Source: Roseiarcus sp049514155
GTDB taxonomy: Bacteria > Pseudomonadota > Alphaproteobacteria > Rhizobiales > Beijerinckiaceae
Direction of reading: 5' to 3'
DNA: 8,686 bases
NCBI RefSeq assembly: GCF_049514155.1
Contig: NZ_JBEKVH010000162.1
Span: 1 to 8,686, forward strand
Under the pieces are notes generated by a model. The model ran no database searches and was not told where the DNA came from. It saw only the letters and a list, made by a program, of their open reading frames with translations. Below, piece after piece: positions 1 to 5,744 of the stretch. Each line of letters begins with the position of its first letter. Positions within the stretch are counted from its first letter, which is position 1. The translations under genes and the position numbers were made by a program.

Positions 1-257
1 AGCTGGGTCAGGACTTTGGCGTCGACTTGGCCCGAATCGCTTTGCGGAATCTTGTCAAGCATCGGCTCGATGTCGGCCGCGGCGGCGATATAGGACTGGA
101 TCTGCGCCTCGGTGAGCGCGACCTGCTTCATCGGCTGGTCGGGCGCGCCGGGGGACTGGGCTTGGGCCAGAGCGGCGTCGGGCGCCAGTAGCGGCGGCAG
201 CGGCGCCAAGCAGATGAGCGCGAGGGCGGCGGCGAGCGGGCGAACGAGACTGGCCAT
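1..257 (-). CDS. Small exported protein of unknown function, partial (C-terminus beyond the left edge)
   Basis: This frame was read directly and stays open from an ATG at 255-257 to the left edge (85 codons). A strong ribosome binding site (GGAGGAA) lies five bases upstream and fixes the start. Residues 1 to about 33 form a signal peptide: MASLVRP, then a hydrophobic Ala/Leu/Pro run ending in ALAQA. The mature part begins QSPGAPDQPMKQVALTEAQI and continues into an amphipathic, probably helical segment. From memory it resembles a family of small alphaproteobacterial exported proteins with an 'LTExQIQ..IAA' start, but I cannot name a function. It is the last visible gene of the minus-strand iron-uptake cluster, 59 bases after the FTR1 C-terminal frame, so it may be co-transcribed. 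It does not resemble the expected FtrD polyferredoxin or FtrA/P19. Confidence 0.7.
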   Translation of the reverse strand, partial: MASLVRPLAAALALICLAPLPPLLAPDAALAQAQSPGAPDQPMKQVALTEAQIQSYIAAAADIEPMLDKIPQSDSGQVDAKVLTQ

Positions 258-316
258 CGGAGTTCCTCCGGGTTGGGGCAGGGAACCCTGCCGCGTCGAC
301 GGCCGTCGCGCAAGCC

Positions 317-532
317 TCAACTGTTCTGCGCCAGCGGCGTCTGCGGCGGACGCGCGGCGGCGCGCGGCGCGAAGGCCTTGGTCAGCGCAAAGATCGCCGC
401 CAGCGTGACCGCATAGACGACGACCTGCAGCACCGAAGGCTGGTCGGAATAGCCGATCAGCGTGTGCAGCACGCGGCCGAACAGGCTGGTGTCGGAGAGA
501 ATCGCCGACGTGTCCCAGGCGGTGTCGCTCAT
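317..532 (-). CDS. FTR1 iron permease, C-terminal part (separate frame after a frameshift)
   Basis: This 71-residue frame carries the C-terminus of FTR1 permeases: SDTAWDTSAILSD, then GRVLHTLIGYSDQPSVLQ, then the last transmembrane helix (about residues 35-54, VLQVVVYAVTLAAIFALTKA). Intact family members carry this segment on the same polypeptide as the iron-binding helices. Its ATG overlaps the stop of the preceding frame as ATGA (529-532), and there is only a weak purine-rich stretch ahead of it. It could be made by translational coupling as a separate subunit. The simpler reading is that it is the detached end of one gene: adding one G to the GGGG tract (CCCC at 535-538 on the plus strand) would give a continuous 278-residue protein of normal family length. 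Confidence 0.8.
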   Translation of the reverse strand: MSDTAWDTSAILSDTSLFGRVLHTLIGYSDQPSVLQVVVYAVTLAAIFALTKAFAPRAAARPPQTPLAQNS

Positions 533-1152
533 CGCCCCGCCTGCTGCAGGAAGTTCGCCGCCTGGGCGGCGAGGCCGGCGGCGAGGAAGGTGATGAGCCC
601 GGTCGTCACCGCGAACAGGCGGCGGGGCGGGATCGTCGCCAGCCCGAAATAGGTGACGGCGCTGACGGCGACGCCGGCGGCGAGGCCGAGCGCCGAGCCG
701 ACGAGCAGGTCGCCGGCGGTCGTGCCGCCGGCGGCGACGAGCCCATAGAGGAACAGCGCAACTTCCGAGCCCTCGCGCATCACCGCGATGGCGACGACGA
801 TCGCCAGCGCGAACAGCGAGCGCGCGCCGCTGCGAACCTCCTGGCCGAGCTGGCGCGCATCGGCGGCGAGCTGGCGACCGTGGCTCGCCATCCAGATGTT
901 ATGCCAGGCGAGCATGCAGACGGCGAGGCTGAGGATCGCGGCGTTGAACAGCTCCTGGCCGACGCCGTTCAACGCCGAGGCCAGAGCGCCGGCGAAGGCC
1001 GCGACCAGGGAGGCGCCGACAACGCCGGCCGCGACGCCGGCGCCGGCCATCAGCCGGCTGCCGCGCACGCCCTGGGTGACGGCCATGACGATGCCGACGA
1101 TGATGCCGGCCTCGATCACTTCGCGAAAGACGATAATCAGCGCGCCGATCAT
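529..1152 (-). CDS. FTR1-family iron permease (FtrC/EfeU type), main part, lacking the last helix
   Basis: This is an inner-membrane permease that imports iron, in known systems coupled to oxidation of Fe(II) by partner proteins. Both family iron-binding motifs are present in membrane helices: REVIE at residues 10-14 and REGSE at 126-130. The hydrophobic pattern suggests six helices in 207 residues, while the family has seven helices in about 275-280 residues; the seventh is in the next frame. The frame ends FLQQAGR-stop, where relatives continue to a WDTS motif, so this is probably a frameshifted gene. The start is well supported by GGAAGGG seven bases upstream. It follows the cupredoxin gene by 16 bases, an FtrB-FtrC-like arrangement. 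Without the last helix, transport by this part alone is doubtful. Confidence 0.88.
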   Translation of the reverse strand: MIGALIIVFREVIEAGIIVGIVMAVTQGVRGSRLMAGAGVAAGVVGASLVAAFAGALASALNGVGQELFNAAILSLAVCMLAWHNIWMASHGRQLAADARQLGQEVRSGARSLFALAIVVAIAVMREGSEVALFLYGLVAAGGTTAGDLLVGSALGLAAGVAVSAVTYFGLATIPPRRLFAVTTGLITFLAAGLAAQAANFLQQAGR

Positions 1153-1168
1153 GAGGCGTCCCTTCCGG

Positions 1169-1516
1169 TCATTGGGCGACGAGGAAGCCCTCGGTGGTCG
1201 CTTCGTGGTAATCGTCGAAGAAGCGGTAGCGTCCGGGCTTGAGGGCGCGCACCTTGACGGTGATCGCGCCGCCGCCGGCGACGACCTTCTCGACCCTGAG
1301 CGCCTTGCTCTCGAACTCGGCCGGCGTCGCGTCCTGATTGGCGAGCTCGATCACGATCGGCTTGCCGGCGGGAACGCTCGACTCGGCCGGTTCGAACTTG
1401 TGGTCCTTGAGCGTGATCTGGATCTGGGTCTCGTCATCGGCGAGCGCCGGCGCGGCGGCGCCGGCGGCAAGCGCGATCGCGAGCGCAACAACGGAAAGCG
1501 GCGGCGTGCGGGTCAT
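1169..1516 (-). CDS. Periplasmic cupredoxin-like protein of an iron-uptake system (FtrB-like)
   Basis: This is a 115-residue exported protein with a signal peptide at about residues 1-26 (hydrophobic run ending ALA, then DDET). A single cupredoxin-like beta-sandwich follows: QIQITLKDHKFEPAESSVPAG (residues 31-51, split by the usual strand pattern), then IVIELANQD, and a C-terminal DDYHEATTEGFLV. In FtrABCD-type systems such a protein works with the FTR1 permease, probably in periplasmic handling or oxidation of Fe(II). There is no Cys and no classic type-1 copper site; His39 and His104 are the only histidines seen, so metal binding is open. The start has AGGAGAA five bases upstream. It is the first clear gene of the operon, with about 350 bases of upstream DNA holding the candidate control sites. 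Confidence 0.82.
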   Translation of the reverse strand: MTRTPPLSVVALAIALAAGAAAPALADDETQIQITLKDHKFEPAESSVPAGKPIVIELANQDATPAEFESKALRVEKVVAGGGAITVKVRALKPGRYRFFDDYHEATTEGFLVAQ

Positions 1517-1561
1517 CGGGTTCTCCTGGATTGGGTTGGGGCGGCGGCGCGCAAAGCGTCA

Positions 1562-1711
1562 TCACGACGCCCGGCGGGCGAGGGCGCGGACGATCGACGC
1601 GCCGGACGGCGCGCGAAAGACTGGGGTTGGGGAATTGGCGCCGGCGTCGCCCGCAGCGCGGGTCAAAACCAACCTCCGCGCGTCTCGGCGCGCGGCTTCA
1701 TCGTCGTGCAT
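1562..1711 (-). CDS. Possible 49-residue leader ORF ahead of the iron operon
   Basis: An ATG at 1709-1711 follows GAGGA by four bases and opens a 49-codon frame ending in TGA at 1562-1564. The product begins MHDDEAARRDARRLVLTRAA and is rich in Ala and Arg. It would end 45 bases before the cupredoxin start, within the transcribed leader if the proposed promoters are right. I recognise no family, and short open frames are common by chance at this GC content, so this is tentative. Confidence 0.25.
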   Translation of the reverse strand: MHDDEAARRDARRLVLTRAAGDAGANSPTPVFRAPSGASIVRALARRAS

Positions 1712-1758
1712 CCCGTCCTCGCTAACCGGCGGGTTCAAGGCCCGCTGTCGCTGCGCAA

Positions 1759-1787
1759 GATATAACGAAGAAACAATCGCTCGGCAA
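1759..1787 (-). promoter_or_regulatory. Candidate promoter for the iron operon (proximal)
   Basis: Read on the minus strand, TTGCCG (plus 1782-1787) and TATATC (plus 1759-1764) are 17 bases apart, each matching four of six sigma-70 consensus positions. Transcription would begin near 1752, leaving a leader of about 235 bases before the cupredoxin gene. It lies at the edge of the AT-rich stretch, but AT-rich DNA gives such matches easily. Confidence 0.3.
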
Positions 1788-1802
1788 GCAAGTTTTGACA
1801 GA

Positions 1803-1817
1803 TTATAATATTTCTAA
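1803..1817. promoter_or_regulatory. Irr/ICE-like operator dyad upstream of the iron operon
   Basis: The sequence TTATAA-TAT-TTCTAA is an imperfect dyad. As I recall it, the alphaproteobacterial iron control element bound by Irr has a core of TTAGAA-N3-TTCTAA; the site here differs at one position (T for G in the left half). It lies about 290 bases upstream of the cupredoxin start, just upstream of one candidate promoter and downstream of the other. Irr-type control of an FtrBC-like operon would fit known alphaproteobacterial iron regulation, but AT-rich context raises the chance of coincidence. Confidence 0.4.
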
Positions 1818-1840
1818 TAAGCGATATAGACTGCAAGACA

Positions 1841-1852
1841 GACGATATCGTC
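1841..1852. repeat. Perfect 12-bp palindrome
   Basis: GACGATATCGTC is a perfect palindrome in the AT-rich intergenic region, 23 bases from the Irr-like dyad and just downstream of the distal candidate promoter (minus strand). It could be a binding site for a dimeric regulator. I do not recognise a known consensus. Confidence 0.4.
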
Positions 1853-1870
1853 GCTTTGATCCGGCGCAAA

Positions 1871-1899
1871 AATCTATGTATTCACGATCTAGACATCAA
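1871..1899 (-). promoter_or_regulatory. Candidate promoter for the iron operon (distal)
   Basis: On the minus strand TTGATG (plus 1894-1899) and TAGATT (plus 1871-1876) are separated by 17 bases, each matching four of six consensus positions. Transcription would start near 1864 and pass through the 12-bp palindrome and the Irr-like dyad, where a bound repressor could block it. Confidence 0.3.
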
Positions 1900-2180
1900 A
1901 TCTTGACGTGAAAAGAACAAATATTCAGCGAAACATAGCGATCGTGACTTCGTTTTGTTTCTAGCCGCGCGCGGCGGCGAACGGGGCGGCGATCGTCGAT
2001 TGCTCGCGCTTGCCGCCGGCGCGGCGGCGGGCGTTCGTACGTCGTCGGGCCGAGGCCGCACGCGCCTTCGATCTCCGGCGGGCGGGGCGTTCACGACTCT
2101 TTTGCGACAACGGCCGAAATACCGCCGCGCGTCGAAAAAACCGCTTGCGTTTGAAGGCGATTCGCACAAATAACCATCTT
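1900..2180. other. Intergenic stretch with no supported gene
   Basis: Open frames here on both strands are Arg/Ala-rich, lack ribosome binding sites and give no recognisable protein. The first 60 bases are AT-rich; the rest is GC-rich. Its far end probably contains the promoter of the decarboxylase transcript, but I found no convincing -35/-10 pair. Confidence 0.5.
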
Positions 2181-2181
2181 G

Positions 2182-2665
2182 CCCACTACGCACGTGCCTG
2201 TGGTCGTGTGTCGGTCGGCGGGGATCTGGACAAGAGGCCAGTTAACCGCCCGTGCAAAGACCGGCAGCCGGAGGCGAACCGGCGTACCCCGCCAAACGGG
2301 GGACGCGACTTGAAGCAACGACGGACCGGGCTTTTTTGGTCTCTGCCGGCCCTCCAAAGGTCGGCTTACCGAAGAGGCTTGTCTATCTTGCCGGGCGTGC
2401 GGAAGGGATACCTCCCCTCCAAACGATGGCTGTGAGAGCGGCGCAGGCTTTGGCCTGCGAGGCCCAAGCGGCCACGGCGCAGCATCTGGTCGCGCGACGC
2501 GCGCCTGCCGCGGCTCTCAAGCCGCGTCGAGCGCGAGGCGAGCGGCCTCGGCGGCGGGTCAACGCCAGCGGGTCGCGTCTCCACAGCGCGCTCCGCCATG
2601 CGCATCGCCGACGATCCTGAAGCTCTTGCCCGGCGGCATCGCGACCGCCCGACGGAGGCGCCGAC
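2182..2665 (+). ncRNA. Structured 5' leader of the decarboxylase gene, candidate speF-type RNA element
   Basis: About 480 bases without a supported gene precede the decarboxylase. Several hairpins are visible: 2282-2306 (GCGT/ACGC, one A-G mismatch, then CCCCG/CGGGG, loop CCAAA); 2345-2365 (GCCGGCC/GGTCGGC, one G-T pair, 7-base loop); 2401-2420 (GGA-a-GGGA/TCCC-c-TCC, loop TACC); and 2442-2459 (CGCAGGC/GCCTGCG, loop TTTG, perfect). CCGGCAG at 2261-2267 can pair perfectly with CTGCCGG at 2343-2349, which would exclude the 2345-2365 hairpin, so two alternative folds exist. T6 stands at 2332-2337. The speF RNA motif is known from leaders of alphaproteobacterial ornithine decarboxylase genes. I assign it by position and structure, not by matching its consensus, and element ends are approximate. 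Confidence 0.5.
2442..2459 (+). repeat. Perfect 7-bp hairpin in the decarboxylase leader
   Basis: CGCAGGC and GCCTGCG flank a TTTG loop. There is no T tract after it, so it is more likely a structural part of the leader RNA than a simple terminator. Confidence 0.55.
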
Positions 2666-3796
2666 ATGACGGATCGCATCAAGGACTTTCTCGCCCGAAC
2701 GAAGGACGACGGGCCGCGCCTGGTCGTCGACCTCGAAGTCGTGCGCGACAATTATTTCGCCTTCGCCAAGGCGCTGCCTGACACGCGCGTCTTCTACGCG
2801 GTCAAGGCCAATCCCGCGCCCGAGATTCTCGATCTGCTCGCCCGGCTCGGCTCGTGCTTCGACGCCGCTTCGGTCGCCGAGATCGAGCAGACGCTCGCCG
2901 CCGGCGCGAGCCCCGACCGCATCAGCTACGGCAATACGATCAAGAAGGAGCGCGACGTCGCGCGCGCCCACGCGCTCGGCGTGCGTCTGTTCGCCGTCGA
3001 CAGCGAAGCGGAAGTCGACAAGATCGCGCGCGTCGCGCCGGGTTCGAAGGTCTTCTGCCGCATCCTCTGCGACGGCGCCGGCGCCGAATGGCCGCTGTCG
3101 CGCAAGTTCGGCTGCGCGCCGGAACTCGCGGTCGCGGTGCTCGAGCGCGCCCATCGGCTCGGCCTCGTCGCTCACGGCCTGTCGTTCCACGTCGGCTCGC
3201 AGCAACCCAACCCGCGCGCCTGGGACGGGGCGCTGAAAGCCTCGGCGACGATCTTCAAGGAGCTCGCCGAACGCGGAATCCAGCTCGCCATGCTCAACCT
3301 CGGCGGCGGCTTCCCGACCCGCTACCTCAAGCCGACGCCAAGCGTGCGGATGTATGGCCAGACGATCTTCCGCGCTTTGCGACGGCACTTCGGCAACCGC
3401 ATTCCCGAAACGATCATCGAGCCGGGTCGCGGCATGGTCGGCAACGCCGGAATCATCGAGGCGGAAGTGGTGCTGATCTCGCGCAAGTCTAAGGACGATC
3501 CGCGCCGCTGGGTCTATCTCGACATCGGCAAGTTCAACGGCCTCGCCGAGACGATGGACGAGATGATCCGCTACCCGATCCGCACCGACTACGACGACGA
3601 CGTCATGTCGCCGTGCGTGATCGCCGGCCCGACCTGCGACTCGGTCGACGTGCTCTACGAGAAAGACCCGTACATGTTGCCGGTGAGCCTCGAGATCGGC
3701 GCCAAGGTGCTGATCGAAGGGACCGGCGCCTACACGACGACCTACGCTTCCGTCGGCTTCAACGGCTTTGCGCCGCTCAAATCCTATGTGATCTGA
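2666..3796 (+). CDS. Ornithine (or lysine/ornithine) decarboxylase, PLP-dependent, fold type III
   Basis: This enzyme decarboxylates ornithine to putrescine, the entry to polyamine synthesis in the cytoplasm. The 376 residues match the short alphaproteobacterial group IV decarboxylases. The N-terminal alanine-racemase-like barrel holds the PLP lysine in YAVKANP (Lys47), HVGSQ (His175), the phosphate-binding GGGFP (213-217) and EPGR (252-255). The C-terminal barrel supplies the second half of the dimer active site, CDSVD with catalytic Cys324, and the conserved Tyr360 (YASVGFNGF). The start is fixed by GGAGG seven bases upstream. Some close homologues also accept lysine, and sequence alone does not tell me which applies here. 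It seems to be transcribed alone, with a long structured leader that probably responds to polyamines or their precursors. Confidence 0.93.
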   Translation: MTDRIKDFLARTKDDGPRLVVDLEVVRDNYFAFAKALPDTRVFYAVKANPAPEILDLLARLGSCFDAASVAEIEQTLAAGASPDRISYGNTIKKERDVARAHALGVRLFAVDSEAEVDKIARVAPGSKVFCRILCDGAGAEWPLSRKFGCAPELAVAVLERAHRLGLVAHGLSFHVGSQQPNPRAWDGALKASATIFKELAERGIQLAMLNLGGGFPTRYLKPTPSVRMYGQTIFRALRRHFGNRIPETIIEPGRGMVGNAGIIEAEVVLISRKSKDDPRRWVYLDIGKFNGLAETMDEMIRYPIRTDYDDDVMSPCVIAGPTCDSVDVLYEKDPYMLPVSLEIGAKVLIEGTGAYTTTYASVGFNGFAPLKSYVI

Positions 3797-3809
3797 CCGC
3801 CGCGCCCGT

Positions 3810-3824
3810 CGCCGCGATGCGGCG
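3810..3824 (+). terminator. Hairpin after the decarboxylase gene, possible terminator or REP-like stem
   Basis: CGCCGC-GAT-GCGGCG is a perfect 6-bp stem with a 3-base loop, starting 14 bases after the stop codon. No T tract follows, so intrinsic termination is uncertain. Confidence 0.3.
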
Positions 3825-3897
3825 CTGCGCCGGCTTGCTCCCAACGTGAAATAGGCGTTGAATCCGCGCGCCTGTATTCCGACATGGGAGGGTCGGG

Positions 3898-4368
3898 ATG
3901 AGCCTCATTTGGGGCCTTGTGGCGTTGCTCGCCGCTACGGTTGCGGCGACATGCGGCGTGCGCGCAGCGCGTCGCGCCCTTGCGGGCGGGCTGATCGGCG
4001 AAATCAGCGAAACCCTGACCCTGCTCGAGACCCACGACCTCGAAGCCGCGCTCGCCCATTGCGGCGAAGGCGGCTTGGCGCCGAGCCTGCCGGCGCTGCC
4101 GACGCTCAGCTATCGCGCCGACGCGGGCTGGATGGCGTTGCTCGGCGCGCATCTCGCGCGGCTGTCGGCGAGCTTCTACGCGTCGGCCCAGGCGCTGCAA
4201 GACGAATTGCGCGGCTTGTCGAGCGAGACCGTGGCGGCGGCGCGGACCGAACGCGCCAGATCCGCGTCGCAGGAATTGCAACGCACGTTCACGCTCGGCG
4301 ACGAAACGCTGCGTTCGCTGCGCGACGTCGTTTCCCGTCGCCGCTGCCGGTCGATTTCGCGATCGTGA
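3898..4368 (+). CDS. Hypothetical membrane-anchored protein, 156 residues
   Basis: I do not recognise this protein. Residues 1-20 (MSLIWGLVALLAATVAATCG) form a membrane helix followed by a basic stretch (VRAARRALAG), suggesting an N-terminal anchor with a cytoplasmic remainder. Residues 30-55 and about 85-145 are predicted helical by eye and rich in Ala, Leu, Glu and Arg, with a Pro-rich break at 61-68 (APSLPALP). The tail is strongly basic (RRRCRSISRS). The start is well supported by GGGAGGG five bases upstream of the ATG. The gene stands alone, 101 bases after the decarboxylase and ahead of a REP pair. The odd basic tail could reflect a late frameshift or REP-associated change, but no homologue is known to me for comparison. 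Confidence 0.65.
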   Translation: MSLIWGLVALLAATVAATCGVRAARRALAGGLIGEISETLTLLETHDLEAALAHCGEGGLAPSLPALPTLSYRADAGWMALLGAHLARLSASFYASAQALQDELRGLSSETVAAARTERARSASQELQRTFTLGDETLRSLRDVVSRRRCRSISRS

Positions 4369-4408
4369 TCGCGCCGACGGCATGTTGCGCTTCGGTCTAC
4401 GCGGGCCT

Positions 4409-4450
4409 CATCCTGAGGCGCCCTCGCGTCAGCGAGGGCCTCGAAGGATG
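4409..4450. repeat. REP-like palindromic element, copy 1
   Basis: The outer stem CATCCT/AGGATG (4409-4414 with 4445-4450) encloses a perfect inner stem GCCCTCGC/GCGAGGGC (4420-4427 with 4432-4439, loop GTCA). The outline CATCCTGAGG...CCTCGAAGGATG is, from memory, typical of intergenic REP-like repeats in Bradyrhizobium, Rhodopseudomonas and relatives. It lies 40 bases after the hypothetical gene. Confidence 0.8.
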
Positions 4451-4484
4451 ACCCGGCAAGCGCCGCCGTCCGTGCGAACGGAAG

Positions 4485-4519
4485 CGTCCTTCGAGGCCGC
4501 TTCGCGGCGCCTCAGGACG
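4485..4519. repeat. REP-like palindromic element, copy 2, inverted relative to copy 1
   Basis: The outer stem CGTCCT/AGGACG (4485-4490 with 4514-4519) encloses GCCGC/GCGGC (4496-4500 with 4504-4508, loop TTC). Its reverse complement shares TCCTGAGGCGCC and CCTCGAAGGA with copy 1, so the two form an inverted pair separated by 34 bases. Confidence 0.8.
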
Positions 4520-4646
4520 AGGGGGTTCAGGCGGCAAACATACCCAAGCAAACGCCGCGCGCTGTGAGCGCGCCCCGAGGTGGCCGCGGCGGCTTGCGGA
4601 TGATAAGAGCCGCGCCGCGGCTTCCCGCGTGCTGAGGGTATCGATC

Positions 4647-5681
4647 ATGGCGTTCTGGTTGGATATCGCCGATTTCGCGCTGAAGGCGGCGTTGATCGTC
4701 ATCGCGCTCGGCGCGCTGGTCGCATTCGTCGCGCTGATCGCCGGGCGGATGCGCGGCGGCGACGCCGAGGGGCCGCGCCTGACTGTGCGCTCGCTCGACG
4801 AGCGCTACGACGCCATGACCGACGCGATCAACGCGCGCCTGCTCGACAAGAAGGCGCTGAAGGCGCGCGCCAAGGCGCGCCGGCGCGAGGCCAAGGCGGC
4901 GGAGAAGTCGGGCGCGCGCGTGGGCCAGAAGCGAATCTTCGTCCTCGATTTCAAGGGCGACCTGCGGGCGCGGGCGGTGCGCCGGCTCGCCGCCGAAATC
5001 GACGCCGTGCTCGCCGTCGCGCGGCCGCAGACCGACGAAGTCGCGATCAAGATCGAGAGCCCCGGCGGCACGGTGACCGGCTATGGCCTGGCGGCGGCCG
5101 AGGTGATGCGACTCACGGGCCGCAAGGTGAAGGTGACCGCCTGCGTCGACCAGGTGGCGGCGAGCGGCGGCTATCTGATGGCCTGCGCCGCCGACCGCAT
5201 CCTCGCCGCGCCGTTCGCGCTGGTCGGCTCGATCGGCGTCGTCGCGCAGGTCCCCAACCTCCACCGCCTGCTGAAGCGCAACGACATCGACTACGAGGAA
5301 ATCACCGCCGGCGAGTACAAGCGCAGCGTCTCGGTGCTGGGCGAGATCACGCCGCAGGGCCGCGAGCATTTCCGCGGCAAGCTCGACGCCACCCACGAGG
5401 CGTTCAAGCGCTTCGTCCAGGAGCGCCGTCCCGGCCTCGACATCGCCAAGGTCGGCGACGGCGACGTCTGGCTGGCGAGCGAGGCGCTCGGCCTCGGCCT
5501 CGTCGACGCGCTGGCGACCAGCGACGAATTCCTGTTTTCCGCCCGCGGCGAGGCGCGGCTCTACGAGATCGCCGCCGCGCAGCGCAAGAGCCTGGCGCAA
5601 CAGCTCTTCGGCGGCTTCGGCGGCGAGGCGCGCGCCATGTGGGATCGGGTGTCGACCGGGTTCGGGGGGACGGGAGAATAG
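4647..5681 (+). CDS. sohB: S49-family membrane serine protease, SohB-like
   Basis: This is an inner-membrane peptidase with a Ser-Lys catalytic dyad, related to signal peptide peptidase SppA and to E. coli SohB. Residues 10-33 form a membrane helix, followed by a very basic linker (about 67-96, Lys/Arg/Ala-rich). The S49 domain covers about 97-290: IESPGGTV at 137-144, the nucleophile Ser173 in ASGGY, VGSIGVV, and the general base Lys225 in GEYKRSVS. At 344 residues it is close to SohB length. I chose ATG 4647 because GAGGG lies eight bases upstream; an upstream GTG at 4629 is less likely. It probably degrades membrane or exported peptides; the natural substrate is not evident. The REP pair sits upstream and the toxin-antitoxin module downstream. 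Confidence 0.88.
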   Translation: MAFWLDIADFALKAALIVIALGALVAFVALIAGRMRGGDAEGPRLTVRSLDERYDAMTDAINARLLDKKALKARAKARRREAKAAEKSGARVGQKRIFVLDFKGDLRARAVRRLAAEIDAVLAVARPQTDEVAIKIESPGGTVTGYGLAAAEVMRLTGRKVKVTACVDQVAASGGYLMACAADRILAAPFALVGSIGVVAQVPNLHRLLKRNDIDYEEITAGEYKRSVSVLGEITPQGREHFRGKLDATHEAFKRFVQERRPGLDIAKVGDGDVWLASEALGLGLVDALATSDEFLFSARGEARLYEIAAAQRKSLAQQLFGGFGGEARAMWDRVSTGFGGTGE

Positions 5682-5715
5682 GGTCTCCGCAAGGCTCGGA
5701 TCGCCCGGGCGGGAC

Positions 5716-5744
5716 TTGCGCGCCAGAGCCTTTGATCCCATAAT
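5716..5744 (+). promoter_or_regulatory. Candidate promoter of the toxin-antitoxin operon
   Basis: TTGCGC (5716-5721) and CATAAT (5739-5744) are 17 bases apart, four and five of six consensus matches. Transcription would start near 5751, giving a short leader before the antitoxin ATG at 5776. The -10 element overlaps the first copy of a tandem repeat. Confidence 0.5.

Noticed and set aside
128..313. 61-aa frame on the minus strand near the left edge
   Set aside because: Arg/Pro-rich shadow of the exported-protein gene starting at 257, which has a strong ribosome binding site and a signal peptide.
788..1765. 325-aa open frame on the plus strand
   Set aside because: Antisense to the FTR1 and cupredoxin genes, which have family motifs, signal peptide and ribosome binding sites.
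1795..1820. TTGACA on the plus strand as a promoter
   Set aside because: No -10 element occurs at 16-18 bases; TAATAA is only 14 bases away and no plus-strand gene follows for over 800 bases.
2426..2620. Frame starting MAVRAAQALACE in the decarboxylase leader as a possible leader peptide
   Set aside because: There is no ribosome binding site at a workable distance, the frame is Arg/Ala-rich, and it lies across leader hairpins; it is better explained as chance.
2366..3844. 492-aa open frame on the minus strand
   Set aside because: It is antisense to the decarboxylase, is Arg/Ala/Glu-rich in the way shadow frames are at this GC content, and has no recognisable domain; the plus-strand gene has full catalytic motifs.
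5702..5711. CGCCCGGGCG after the protease gene as a terminator
   Set aside because: It is a palindrome without a loop or T tract, so it does not make a usable intrinsic terminator.
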